A stretch of DNA of 64,000 nt, taken from the NCBI GenBank assembly GCA_963969595.1, contig OZ018409.1, positions 18,322,975 through 18,386,974 on the forward strand, written 5' to 3'. Positions 36,664-49,500 of the stretch are shown here, piece by piece. Below the pieces are notes generated by a model, which had not been told where the DNA came from, did no database searches, and was given only the letters and a program-made list of their open reading frames with translations. Position numbers and translations under genes: made by a program. This DNA comes from Neckera pumila (taxonomy: Eukaryota > Streptophyta > Bryopsida > Hypnales > Neckeraceae). How positions within the stretch are numbered: position 1 is the first letter of the stretch; each line of letters begins with the position of its first letter.

Positions 36664-36885
36664 ACATAGAAGTACATTTCACTTTCTTCAAAATACCAAA
36701 TGTGTACATTTTAGGAGGGGGGGGGCGCTTTTAGTGACCACTGCATTTGCAACTTCAAAAATTTGTAACTAATTCCACAAAGGTCCAAAAATTTATGAAA
36801 CGACTTGGGTTCAATGCCAATTCCATTTTTCTTCCTACCAAAATAAATTGACTGAAAATTGTTTCAAGGAGTTGAGCTTCCCCCC
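36664..36885. mobile_element. Partial MITE related to 54217-54543
   Basis: Read on the minus strand this segment matches 54230-54410 (shared blocks around AACTAATTCCA and TTTCAGTCAATTTA). It contains a run of G at 36716-36724. It lies immediately upstream of the promoter of the second EGF-like gene. Confidence 0.5.
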
Positions 36886-38123
36886 AAATGCTGAAAAGCT
36901 CGCTTGTAATAAGAGCAGACTGCTGCGTACCTACTCCACTGGACCTGTCACGAAAGTGTCGATGTAGGCGGTCGACATCTGTACTCCACGTGGAAGATCC
37001 CAAGCCACGGTGCCTAGGCAAGACGAAACGTTATATATATCGTCTACGAGCTTTGTGAACTTCCGATTTGTGGGACAGGCTGCCGACGGATTTGAGAGAC
37101 TTGCGCGACTTCTGTGGTGCCGTTGCTGCCATTTGGTGCACCTGATCGACTACTGAGGTACGGAGCTTCATCTTTCTTCATCTTTGTTCTGTTTCAAGTT
37201 TTCTTTTTGTCGTTTCGCTGGTCGACTTAGTTTTTGCTGCAAATTCTGAACCTTCGCAAACTTGTTGCGTGTGCCTGGTCATGGCGGTGTCGTCAGTGCT
37301 TGATCGAAGTTTGATAGTATTGGAAGCCCACCTTTGAGGTGGTACATGATGGATCCCTTCGCAAAGTTCGTTACAATAGAAACTGTCCTCATGTCAGTTA
37401 GCATCCAAAGTTTCTTTGGATAGGAATTTGTTGAGGGATCACTTGAAGACTAGTAGTAATCTTGATAGCCATGTTTGTTGTGAGTCAGGCTTTTTGAGTT
37501 TTTGGGGGTTATTTCAGTGAAGAAGGATTCTCACAACTCTCAAAGAATGAAATTGCGGTATTTGAAACATAGTTTCCGTGCTTAGACCAGGAAAATATGA
37601 CCTATGAGAAATCCTACATAACCAGCGAGAGAGACTAGTTTTGGATCTTCTTATTGTTCATTTCCTTGGTCTAAGGTGTCGATGTTTCCGCTGGTTTGTG
37701 CTTTTGAGATGATTATTTAGAAGTGGTTGCTTCTTGTTGTTGTCTAATACTCCGTAGAAGGAACTACTTCACATTGTATTGATACAGTTCGAAGGATCTT
37801 CAAAAGAGTCGTAGAAGGAACTACTTCACACTGTATTGATACCATCTGAAGGATTTTCGAAAGAGTCGTTTGAAGACTAGAAGTAGGGAAGTAGGATCGG
37901 AACAAAGTTGTATCTTTTGAACAAAATTGCGGAGTGAACTTAGCCGATGGTAAATTCGAAGCTAGGTAGTTAGCGGTAATTAACTCCAATTTAGAAACTA
38001 ATTCGAGTTATCTAAACTAAACTGAATTAACATTCAATTTGGAAACTAATTTGGTTGGTGTTTGTGGTCTTAATCCAATTTTTTACCCTGTTCGTCGCAT
38101 GATCAGGATTCGGAGTTTTAGTC

Positions 38124-39150
38124 ATGGCACTAGTGACATGGAATATGGCGGTCCTCATGGTCGTCATGAGTATATTTACTATCTTGGAGTTCCAAATCGT
38201 GGAAGCGCAATGTGAGTGAACTCCTGCCTACTCTTTTCTTATTCTATTCACAGATACAGAAAATTTCCCAAAGCATTAAGGTGGTTCGATTACTGAGCCT
38301 CGATGAACCCTTAAACTGAAGTGCAACTATCCATCCTCAGAATTTGTTGTGAAAAGGAGAGATCTTCTACAGTAGCTTGACTTCCAATAGAGACTTTTGG
38401 ATTTTGTAATGTAGATGATGTCACACGGTAATGAAAAAAAGGATGATTTCCAGGGTCACCCTTTCGTTCTTTTAAGGGTTAAATCATATCAGCACGTTGA
38501 TTCTAATCAATTTCCACACTTGGATGGCCAATTACTTCTCAAATTAACTGAATGAAACTCAGTCGAAAATAATCTGCAAGTTTGTTTTCTCAAGTTCATA
38601 CTCAAATGTGCGGATGGTATAACTTATGTTGTATTGTGCTGCAGGTGGCCAATGGTATTGTGATGCACGTGCACACTGCTACTCCTCGTACAGCGGGAGA
38701 TACTGTAGATGCCGACGTGGGTACTATGGAGATGGCATCGCTGGAGCTGGCTATTCAGGATGTACGTTCCCAATCACAGTTTCATTTCACACGTCCATTG
38801 CCATCTACAAGCTCAAGTCAAATGTGATTAGTTGTGTATGTTTGGGTGTGTAATTTTTCTGACTTGTGAAGGAATGTTTGCATGCAGGCCGAAGGCGTAG
38901 ACTGACCGTCTGGAGAGTGGTGGTCTCTATAATAGGAGCTATCCTCGCTGCCATTCTGCTCCTGGCCCTGTGCGGAGCATGCCTTCGCGCTTGCCTGGCG
39001 AGGCGGAGGCAGCACGGCCCCGGTGTCGTCCAGCAGGGGCAGCCTGTCTACGGCTACCCTCAGCAAACGTCGTACCCTCAGCAGGGTGTGCCCATGGCCA
39101 CGTACGAATCTAATAATCAGAAGGTGCCTGGGCCAGCAGGCGTGGTGTAG
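38124..39150 (+). CDS. Small EGF-like single-pass membrane protein, copy B
   Basis: Coding exons 38124-38211, 38645-38761 and 38888-39150 give 155 residues, with the same exon phases as copy A. A signal peptide (core VLMVVMSIFTILEFQIVEA) is followed by a six-cysteine EGF-like module, C-x4-C-x5-C-x8-C-x-C-x16-C, with CRCRRGYYGDG. Then come RRRRLTVWR, a membrane span (VVVSIIGAILAAILLLALCG) with nearby cysteines, and a tail with YGYPQQ, SYPQQG and a KVPGPAGVV end. Signal, span and tail are well conserved with copy A, while the first half of the ectodomain is diverged. Intron 1 is about 200 bases longer than in copy A because of a TTAA-bounded insertion (38276-38482). Confidence 0.78.
38276..38482. 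mobile_element. Short TTAA-bounded insertion in intron 1 of copy B
   Basis: Flanked by TTAA on both sides (GCATTAAGG ... AAGGGTTAAATC). The interior resembles the 217-229-bp TTAA MITEs, with a TTCTACAGTAGCTTGACTTCC block. The paralogous intron of copy A reads CAAAGCATTATTTGAG at the same spot and lacks it, so this is a filled site compared with an empty one. Confidence 0.75.
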
Positions 39151-39705
39151 GTCACGCGCTTTGGAACAGTTACACAGAAGAAGAGGATTTGTAAGCTTAG
39201 TGGAAGCTCCGAGTTGTACATTCTTAGGTTATGCTTGTGGCACCGTCTCCCAGGTTGTGCATAATCGAGCTTTTTAATTAATGGGTTAGTGAGTTGTCGA
39301 TCACAAGTAATTCCGCTTTTCCTGCTTTGAACAAGCAGGAAACAGGTGATGGGTATGTGTACTTGTTGTGAGTATTACTATTGGTAATTTACGAGACTGG
39401 ATTTCTTCACAAGTTTATGTGTCTGCAATTTCTCCTGAGCTCGTGTCTACTACAGTAAGTCAATTGTGTACTTGTTTCGGTTCTGTGGTTTCCTATGGGA
39501 ATCAGTTTGTCTGCAGCTCGGATTGCTCTAAAGGTGGGCAACTGGAGAGACGGTGGAAACATGTATATGAATTTCATAGCACTAGGATTCAAACACCTGT
39601 ATACGATTCTGCAAATTTGTATTTGGAGTTTGGTTGCTTAATGGAATGGAGTTTCTGAGGGAGCAATTATCTTATTTTACATGTTCCTTATGAGGAAGGA
39701 AATGA

Positions 39706-40259
39706 AATGAAATTTAAAATACATTGACGAGGAAGAAACTTTGCTTTCACAGCTTGTGTGAGTTTTTTCAAGCCATTTTCATTTCTTTCCTGTAGCAGAA
39801 GGAAGGAAACATCGGCCATTTCACTTTGTTAAATTTGTTGAAAAACGGATAGGAGATTTACAAAATTCATTTCATTGGTGCGTTGAGCAAAAGATCGAAA
39901 GGACTACAAATGCTGCATCCTAGGAGGAAAAGAAAACTGCTATTTGTTCGCCCATTAGCTCTACCAATTACTGAATGAAATGAAACTGATCATGAGGAAC
40001 TGCTGTGTTCGTAGTTACAACTACAATGGGATGGATTAAAGCAGGAGGCCGCAGGCTTCTCCGGAAGTGATATGTTGATATCATTGGTATCATTGGTAAC
40101 ACACATATATATATTTAATTTTTTTGTGACCTTGCTATCGCAATATTTTTTGGCAACCACGAAAAATGCTTCTTCAACTACTAAACACTTCTTTTTGGGT
40201 GTACTTTGGTTTTATTTCTTTTCAGTGGATGCTATTGAAATTTGTGTACCTGACAAAAT
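39706..40259. other. Spacer after the duplicated block, no gene seen
   Basis: Homology with copy A ends near 39705. The remainder is AT-rich and holds no exon with coding character. Confidence 0.45.
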
Positions 40260-40260
40260 G

Positions 40261-40830
40261 TTAAGTTGGCATTATTTGCAAACTAATTGGGGTGGGGGGT
40301 TGGGGGGGGCACTTTGGTTTAATTTTTACACAAACACCAAAAGTATCTACCAAAATAGCACAAAAATACCAAGAGCATCTACTAAAATAAAAAATAAAAC
40401 CAAAGTACAACTCAATTAGATTGCAAATATTACCAACTTGACATTTTGTAGAATATACAAACATCAATAGCATCCTCCAAAATAGAAATAAACCACTTAA
40501 GGTACACTCTTGATTAGATTACAAATAATACCCTTTTGGGACTTGGTGAAGTATACAATCTCCAAGAACATCAACCAGAATAAAAATTCAACCAAAGAAC
40601 ACCCCCTATTAGATAGCAAATAAGACTCTTTGCATTTGCAAAACTACAAGAATACCAAAGCATCCTCTAAAATAAGAATTAAACAAAAGTACTTCCCCTA
40701 ATTAAATTGCAGATAACACCCTCTTGACATTTCATAAAGTACATTTGCACTAAATATATCTACAAAATAAATAAATAAACTGAAGTATACTCCCAATTGG
40801 ATTGCAAATAACACCCTCTTGGCATTCAGC
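40261..40830. repeat. Tandem array of about 95-bp units, first unit inverted
   Basis: Five direct units can be phased on CATC[CT][AT][CA][CT]AAAATA-like anchors at about 40376, 40472, 40569, 40662 and 40757, each followed by AACCAAAGTAC-like and TTGCAAATAACACC-like blocks. The segment 40261-40370 is the same unit in reverse orientation (GGTGTTTGTGTAAAAATTAAACC on the minus strand), joined head-to-head. A G-rich run occurs in the inverted unit. Confidence 0.7.
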
Positions 40831-41539
40831 GCTCATTGACCAAGGATATAAACGGTTTTGAGTTTCCAGAACAAATAACTTCCAAAATTCACAGAAATTT
40901 CAATTTTCACCACAAAAATATGATTCCCCTTGCATTATACTCCCGTAGCATTTATCCTCCTTCGAAGAATACAAGTGATGATAAAAAACTGGCCTAATAA
41001 GATATCTAAAGTGGATAGTGATAGGCATTTCTACCCTGTGTGGTACGGCCTTCCACTTTAATCTACGCCATGAAGGTACAAGTCATGCAAAAAATCAAGA
41101 ACGAGAGATGAAAGCAAGATTGCCGGTCACCCCATTTTGGAAATATACATCAGATTTCCACATGGCATTAAAAATATTTGGCTTTAATCCACCCAAATTC
41201 TCTAATATCTTCACAAACTTAACTGGACAATTCAGCAATTGCAATTGAGAAAACAATGGACAAGATGTGCACATCATTCGGAATCCATATCTGCCCTTCG
41301 GCAGTCTCCTCGAACATCACCAGTTAAGCAACACAGTACAGCAAAGATTTTGGTGCACCAGTGCTCAACACAAATCAAACTCAAGAGGCAAACCCGAAAT
41401 CCCAGAAGGAAAGGTTCCATAAAGAATAAAACACATTCGCAAAACAGTACCCACGGACGGTTGCCATAATAAACGTTCATTAATTATCATACTTGAGTAC
41501 ATAGAACCCTGATTTAACACAAGCATTAAATGAACGAAC
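40831..41539. other. Downstream region of RPL10, no gene seen
   Basis: No exon recognised. The last 100 bases probably include the 3' UTR of the minus-strand RPL10 gene. Confidence 0.45.
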
Positions 41540-43207
<1,668 letters not shown>

Positions 43208-43317
43208 GGCGACAGAAGCGCGTAGCTGCTCCAAGCTGAAGATGGCGTTGCAGAGGAAAAGGAAAGTGGCCTGGCAAGGCCCGAGTATATGTCGCCTTCT
43301 TCACCCCCGACGCCTCT

Positions 43318-43326
43318 AAACCCTAG
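43318..43326 (-). promoter_or_regulatory. Telo-box upstream of RPL10
   Basis: AAACCCTAG on the plus strand, about 110 bases upstream of the RPL10 ATG. A second AACCCTAG in the opposite orientation is at about 43402-43409. Telo-boxes near transcription starts are characteristic of plant ribosomal-protein genes. Confidence 0.6.
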
Positions 43327-43689
43327 CCAGACAGTACCCCCTTTATCCGCGGTTACTTTTAGTCTAACCACGGTAGGTTCTCGTGAAGCCTCGGTAACTT
43401 CTAGGGTTACGACTTTATCTCAAATCTATCCCGCCCCATTCCCGACCACACCCCATTCTCGCTCTGTAGACTGTTCTCTTTCCGCTCAGCAGGAGAAGAA
43501 CAGTCATTAATTACGGCACGGTTCCAGACGCTTGGGTGGCGTAATATGATCGGCTACAAGATGATCAATATTGCAACCAACCCTTGGTGGATTTGCAACC
43601 AATCTTTGGTCGAAAATAGGGAGGTCTATATAATAAGTGTAAGTTGAATAGAATCTTCAGCAAAAAAAATCATCAATACCTTAAATCAG

Positions 43690-43713
43690 TTTGTTTGTTT
43701 GTTTGTTTGTTTG
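43690..43713. repeat. TTTG microsatellite
   Basis: Six uninterrupted TTTG units between RPL10 and the next repeats. Confidence 0.9.
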
Positions 43714-43910
43714 TAGCATGGACAACTTCCTGACCGTGCATCCCCCGGTCGCGTGCTTGGTACCGTCGGAAAGCTCTCGTCGAGGAGGGATGCACCGGCT
43801 TGGTTTCGTGGCGTTTGGAGCGGTGGTGCAAAAGTTATTGAATTTCAAAGTATTTATTGATTAAAAAATTAGAAAATTACTTTTACTTTGATTTTGGTGG
43901 CATTCTTGGT

Positions 43911-43983
43911 ACTGGGAGTGGAACCGGGAGTAGAACTGGGAGTAGAATCGGAAGTAGAACCAGGAGTGGAATCGGGAGTAGAT
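43911..43983. repeat. 12-bp minisatellite, six copies
   Basis: Units of the form GGGAGTAGAAC[CT] repeat head-to-tail with single-base variants. No reading frame is maintained around it. Confidence 0.85.
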
Positions 43984-44619
43984 GAAAATTGGGCCAACGG
44001 CACAGGGTCACACTAGTAGTTATTGTATTTTGAGAAATAAAAATCTGGAAAATTATGGGAACCTTCTTAACTCAATTTCTACACATGGAAAAATTCCTCC
44101 TTTGAAGTACCTTGCCCCTGCAAATATGTGTAATTGCTTAAATGGTCAACAATGGGTTGGCTTCCCGAAATGTGTGTGATTGTAATTCTATTCTTAATCT
44201 AGAAAGTTTTTCTAGAAGCTTCTTTTTAGTATATGTCCCTGACAATACGTATTCAATTTTAATCCCTAAAGCACCAAATGACCATTGAATGTAGATAGGT
44301 GATCTTGGGTAGGTGCATATGAAGTCATTTATAACAAATGTTCTTCAAATTTTGATACAAGGTATGAACATGTATCCCCTTAGTGATAATATAATTTTTT
44401 TCTAATCAGGTACTCGGATTAAAATTTATGCTACCTTGAATTTTTCGGGTAGCTTGGGCAACTTCAAGTAGCACAAACAAAACTCCTCCTATGATTTTGA
44501 ACTTTGACAAGTATGTAACTTATATGATATAAGATGCAAATGTCACAACTAAATAACCATGCATAGTGTCAAATCTCACTTTAGGAAGAAAAAAAGTCTA
44601 GTTGTCCTATTGGACAAGA

Positions 44620-45555
44620 TTAACACCTAAAGGGCAGAGACTATATTTTCACCAAAAACGCTCCAAAACTGCCTTTTCTAGTACAAGTACCAAGTTTTAG
44701 AAAAAAATCATTTTTGGACACACGTAACTTTAGGATCTTGTAGTAAGCTTGTTTGAAAATATGTTAAATAAATTTCAGGGTTTTCCACCTTGTAGATTGC
44801 AAGATATCAGTGTTTGAATTGACAAAATAACTTTTTTGGCCCTACAAAAAACTGGGTAGCTACACTTCACAAGGTCATATTTGTATGAAAGAATGTCCAA
44901 AATGGGGGTTACTCTTTAGATATTGACATTCTTCAAAGCAAGTTGGCTCATGACTGAAAATTTTTAGATCATTTGGAATTATACAACATATAGGAAAAAA
45001 ATAATAAGTAAAAAGAAGTAGAGAATGATTCAGAATACAAAATTGTTAAGAATTTAATTATAGAATTTGAAAAATGTCAATCCCAAGAGTTGTAATTTTG
45101 TAATAAACAATTTACATCCTATGTTTTTATTATTTTCAAAAAATATTAAAAATTGAGCTAAATAAAGGACTTCAAAATTTAGTTCAGAGTAGAAAATCTA
45201 TAACTGCCCACAAACTAGAACACCTCATAATTTTCATTTCATAAATTAAAATGAAATAATTCAATGGTTTACGCTTATATAGAAATCTAGAAAACCAATT
45301 TCAAATATTTATTTTCTTAAAAATTGATTTTTCAGAATTTTTTTGAGTTGCCCGCCAATTGTTGAAAATGACATATCATCCAATAACTTTTTAACCATGT
45401 ATTCAAAAGCTTTGAAAATTGTTGGGCCTTAAAGCTACTCCTTTGGCACATGTTGTCTGAAATTTTCAAAGAAAAAAAATAAAATTTCCATTTGTAGTGA
45501 GCTGCCCAAAATTGCAATGTTGCCAAAAAATGCCATTTGGTCCTTTAAGGGTTAA
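44620..45555. mobile_element. TTAA-bounded TIR element, long type, copy 3
   Basis: Starts TTAACACCTAAAGGGCAGAG and ends GGTCCTTTAAGGGTTAA. At 936 bp it aligns along its length with 8692-9626, including the block CTCATAATTTTCAT and the internal GGGCCTTAAA. Confidence 0.75.
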
Positions 45556-46342
45556 AAAAGAACTTTTTCTTCTAACTTCAAACATTATAATCTTTCAATC
45601 TATACAACCAAAATTTTTGAAATTTGTAATTTTTTGTGAATTCTTGAAGTGGCCTACCTTGAAATTATAGAAACGCCCATAGACTGGAGATATAAATGTC
45701 CTATAAACAACCCATAATTGCTTTTCTATGTACCTACTGACATTTAAATATTCACAATAAAGGATTGAAATATTATCCCTTGTTGACATTAATGCACTAA
45801 TTTTGTTATAAAATGAATAGATCTGGATGAATTTTGTCGCGAAATTGGGGCCAAAAGTAGGATGATGAAATTAGTTAGTTGGCGGAAATGGATTGGTCTA
45901 CCTTTTATATTGAAGGCATCATTCAAACTTACATTTTATTCAAAAGCAATACAATTTTTTTGATGGAATATTAGGCGATATGTTCTTTCATTTTAAGAGG
46001 ATGAAATCATTGAATTGCTACATATTCTTAGAACAATATTATTCTTTGGGGTGAATGATATTACTTTTTTGATGAACAATTCAAATTTCATCCACATTTT
46101 GCAGGTTTCATCTATTTATAAATGTAAACAACTGCATCACTCCTTCCCTTTCCTTCCTCTACTGCCCAAAATCAATGAAAAAATAACTCAATGAAAAAAA
46201 ATCCCTATCACTTGCCTAGAGGATGTGACATTACAGAACAAGCGATATTAAAGAATTTGGTAGCAGAACGTTTTTGAACAATATCCAGAAGCGCGCATCA
46301 TAGAAACGACGGAAGCTTTGGATTGCAGAGTTTGTGGCAGCT

Positions 46343-48662
46343 ATGGCGTCCCTGAACTCAGCCTTCCTCGCCCAGCCTTGCGCAATCCAAACCAACCGTT
46401 TCGCCACTACTCCTTCATCCTCACCCGCAGTCGCCCCGCCTCGTCGAGTCGCAATTTCCTGCTCTCAAGCTCGCAGCGATGGCGCAATGTTTTCCTGCTC
46501 ACGGAGAGACGTTCTCGGGATGGGAGGCATGTTGGCAGCCATCACATTCAACAGCTTGGTGACACCAATGGAAGCCGACGCTGAGCAGGCCACTTGTGGG
46601 AAGTACAATGTGACTGCGTCTGGGTTGGGGTACTGCGATTCGGAGGTGGGAACTGGAATTGCTGCTTCCAAAGGCATGCTCATCAAGGTGGGATTGCGGG
46701 ATTTTATTTCACGGAGATTGGACTGTGGAATTGAAGCTGAGATTGGGTCGTGTTCTTTGAGCGGATTGTATTGACATTTGAGGGATGTGGTGTAGAGTGA
46801 ATTGAGGAGGAGGAAGTTGTGACGTAGAGGTTCCATTAACCATACCGTATTTGACGATGGGCTCCATTGACTATACATACAATTGTAGCTTGATTTGTGC
46901 TGAGTGTGAAACACTTAATTTGTTGACATGTAGTTTTGTGGAATTGCGGCTTCCGAAGGGAATGCTCATCAAGGTGGGATTGAATTGGCTAGATTGCGGG
47001 ATTCTGTTCCATGGAGATTGGACTTTGGAATTGAAGCTCAGATTGAACTCGTCTTGCTCGAGTGGATTCTATTGGCAATTGAGGGATGTGGTGTAGAGTA
47101 GTTTAGGAGGATGAAGTTGTACTGTGACAATTTTGTAACGTGTTCCTGCGAAATTGTGCTTGTGCTGAGCAGGCCCACTACTCTGGAAGGCTCGAGAATG
47201 GGAGTGAGTTTGATAGCAGCTACAAGCGAAGGAAACCGCTGACATTCCGCGTCGGTGCTGGGGAGGTATTCGGTTTTCATTTTTTTCACCATTTCCGTCT
47301 CAGTTGCATTTTCGACAGTAGCATCTGTGTGTCACTTTGCTCACTTTGCTCTGCAGAATATTCGTTAGCTCAATCCATCAAATTTTGAATGGAACCTGCC
47401 TGGAATTTTTGGGGATGATATGTCTGGAATTAGAGAATGTTAAGGAGTATCGAAACTGGATCAATATTGGTCAAACTTTGGAGGGTGCATGTCGGATGGC
47501 TATTGATTGTTATGTGGAGAAGTAAACCTTGGCAAAAGCTAGTTAGGGTCATGAATAAATTCATAAAAAGACTACAATATCCACCCTAGTGCTCGTATAC
47601 ATCACCAAGTTTCAACCCTATTTCCATCACTTCTTACAAAACCAACGTTATATCGTCCTAAAATCACCTGAAGCTAAAAGCTGATAAGTTCAAAAGCTAA
47701 CCAACGTCTTGAAGCCTACTTTTGCCATAATTTTTTTTTACACTTTCCTTTGTGTGAGAATTAAAAATCACCTTTTCTCCACGTCCCGTAAGAGGCTTAA
47801 CTCCTAGGTTTTTGCACTTCCTATGAAAGATGAGAGCCTCTCCTTTGAATGAGGAGGGATCCATGGGTTCGACTGTATTATTGGGAACTGTAGACCTCCA
47901 TTTGACTAAATTCCTTCGACAGTGGGATTCGACGAGGATTCACATAAATTCTTGTGGTTCTTGAGCAGGTTATAAGAGGGTGGGATCAAGGCATTCTAGG
48001 AACTGAAGGCATCCCCGCCATGCAAGCAGGTGAGTATGTTTAGACTTTACACTGAATGGGATTTGTTGCACCTCACTTTGTTTGCTCTACACTGCATTCC
48101 AAACCGTGGTCTCCAGTTGCATGTGCATCAGACCTCACTTGATCCTGTTGGACAATGTTTAGGTGGAAAGAGAACCTTGAAAATTCCTGCAAACCTAGGT
48201 TATGGTGAAAGGGGAGCCGGTTGCAGATTGGGTAAGATTTCCACTTCATATGTGCTGTATATATTGCTCAGTTGACTAGTTAATGCAGTTGAGTCATGTT
48301 TTCTTTGGTTAAGAGCAAGAGGGTTATAACCAATATCGTTGCATTCAGATGAACCCAAAAGGTACACCGCTGAATATTCTTGGTTTAAGAGTGCAAGTTA
48401 GCATTGTGCCCCCCTAACCTTCTCAAGCCTCTCGACTTTTGAAGGTTATCTAGGATTCTAGTGTAGTCCTTAAACTTGCTGGTTTCGCAGCTTCTCATGA
48501 TCCAGCTGCACTACAATATTCCTCTTTAAATACCCTTGACAAGTATGGCCATGCCCGCAGCTGTTTTATATTAATTTTTGGTCCTACTTCCAAGCAGGAT
48601 CGTGTCTCATTCCGCCCAACTCAGTTCTCATCTTCGACGTGGAGTTCGTTGGGAAGGTCTGA
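46343..48662 (+). CDS. FKBP13: Thylakoid-lumen FKBP-type peptidyl-prolyl isomerase (FKBP13)
   Basis: Exons 46343-46687, 47173-47265, 47969-48029, 48163-48231 and 48598-48662 join in phase to 210 residues, matching plant FKBP13 (about 208). The ATG at 46343 is chosen because it opens a Ser/Ala/Pro-rich plastid transit peptide. A twin-arginine signal (SRRDVLGMGG, RR at 54-55) and an AxA-like site (MEADA, cleavage near 80) indicate Tat import into the lumen. The FKBP fold shows YSGRLENGSEFDSSY, PLTFRVGAGE, VIRGWDQGILG, GKRTLKIPANLGYGERGAG and FDVEFVGKV. Cysteines 85/98 and 187/192 correspond to the two redox-active disulfides of FKBP13, so redox control of isomerase activity is expected. Intron 1 carries a decayed duplicate of the end of exon 1. 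The 46687 donor is an unusual AAG|GTGGGA. Confidence 0.93.
46655..47120 (+). repeat. Partial duplication of FKBP13 exon 1 end and intron 1 start
   Basis: 46655-46820 (166 bases, spanning the exon 1 donor) and 46940-47120 are copies with several indels; the offset is 285 bases. In the second copy CTTCCGAAGGGAATGCTCAT replaces CTTCCAAAGGCATGCTCAT, an insertion that breaks the frame, so the exon duplicate cannot encode the MLIK junction. Both keep the AAG|GTGGGA donor. Confidence 0.75.
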
Positions 48663-49049
48663 GAAGATCACTATAGGGGCAACTTGCAAATTCGTGCAGA
48701 TACTTTGCAGTATTAGTTCAGTGCTTTCGTAGATATCAAATTGAACAGTATATGGAGATCACACTTCCAATTTGTATTTGCAGACAAAAGCCTGCCAGAT
48801 TCTGAACTGGGGTTTATGTAGGTTTGGATTCGGTGCATATTAATCTGTTGGTCCTTAGTCTGTAGAGTTGTGTGGCAAAGGGTTGAGAATTTTGTTGTCT
48901 GAATCTGCGGTCTAAAGACCAACTGGTGGGAGCTTGTTGGGATTCAGAAAGGAATTTAAGATGTTATTTTTTTGCACTCAGTAGGAACAAACGTGTTGAA
49001 TGATCATGCTCCCAAATCTGATACTAGGTTGTACATTTTATGCAAGATT
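48663..49049. other. FKBP13 3' UTR and spacer
   Basis: No exon seen beyond the TGA at 48660-48662. Probably the 3' UTR and flank. Confidence 0.45.
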
Positions 49050-49500
49050 AAGGTAGAAGCACCTAAATTAGACACTTGTTTTGATCTACAGATCTTGAAG
49101 GTAGCTACAAAATAAAATGATGTACGCTTGTTAGGAAATGGTTTAGAAAACCAACAAAATTGGTTTTGTATTTTTCTAAGCTTGTATGAATAAAATATGA
49201 ATTTTTGAAAACAACTCTCTAGATGCACCTATTGTGGACACTAGACTAATACCAAAGTGGGCACAAAAACACCCAAAAGAGATACACTTTAATCTTAAAT
49301 CATGCAAAGGTCATTGGCCAACACAAGAACCTCCATTATGATAGTGACAACATTATTGCATATCACTATCACATTTTTTGGAACCACACTTGTCCACTTT
49401 GGGTCCCCACGTGTCTTCTTTGGATTCACTTGCACGTAGATTTAGGTTGTTTTGTAGGTGTCCCTAAATGACTAGTGCCAAAATTGGGTGCTTCTACCTT
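49050..49500. mobile_element. AAGGTAGAAGCACC MITE, 451 bp
   Basis: The left end AAGGTAGAAGCACCTAAATT and the inverted right end AATTGGGTGCTTCTACCTT pair over about 27 bp. The interior is non-coding. A relative with the same termini surrounds a TTAA element at 33675-34390. Confidence 0.7.

Noticed and set aside
47521..47960. Possible extra exon in FKBP13 intron 2
   Set aside because: Exon 2 (ending AGE) and exon 3 (starting VIRGWDQG) join directly to the conserved FKBP sequence, leaving no room for another exon.
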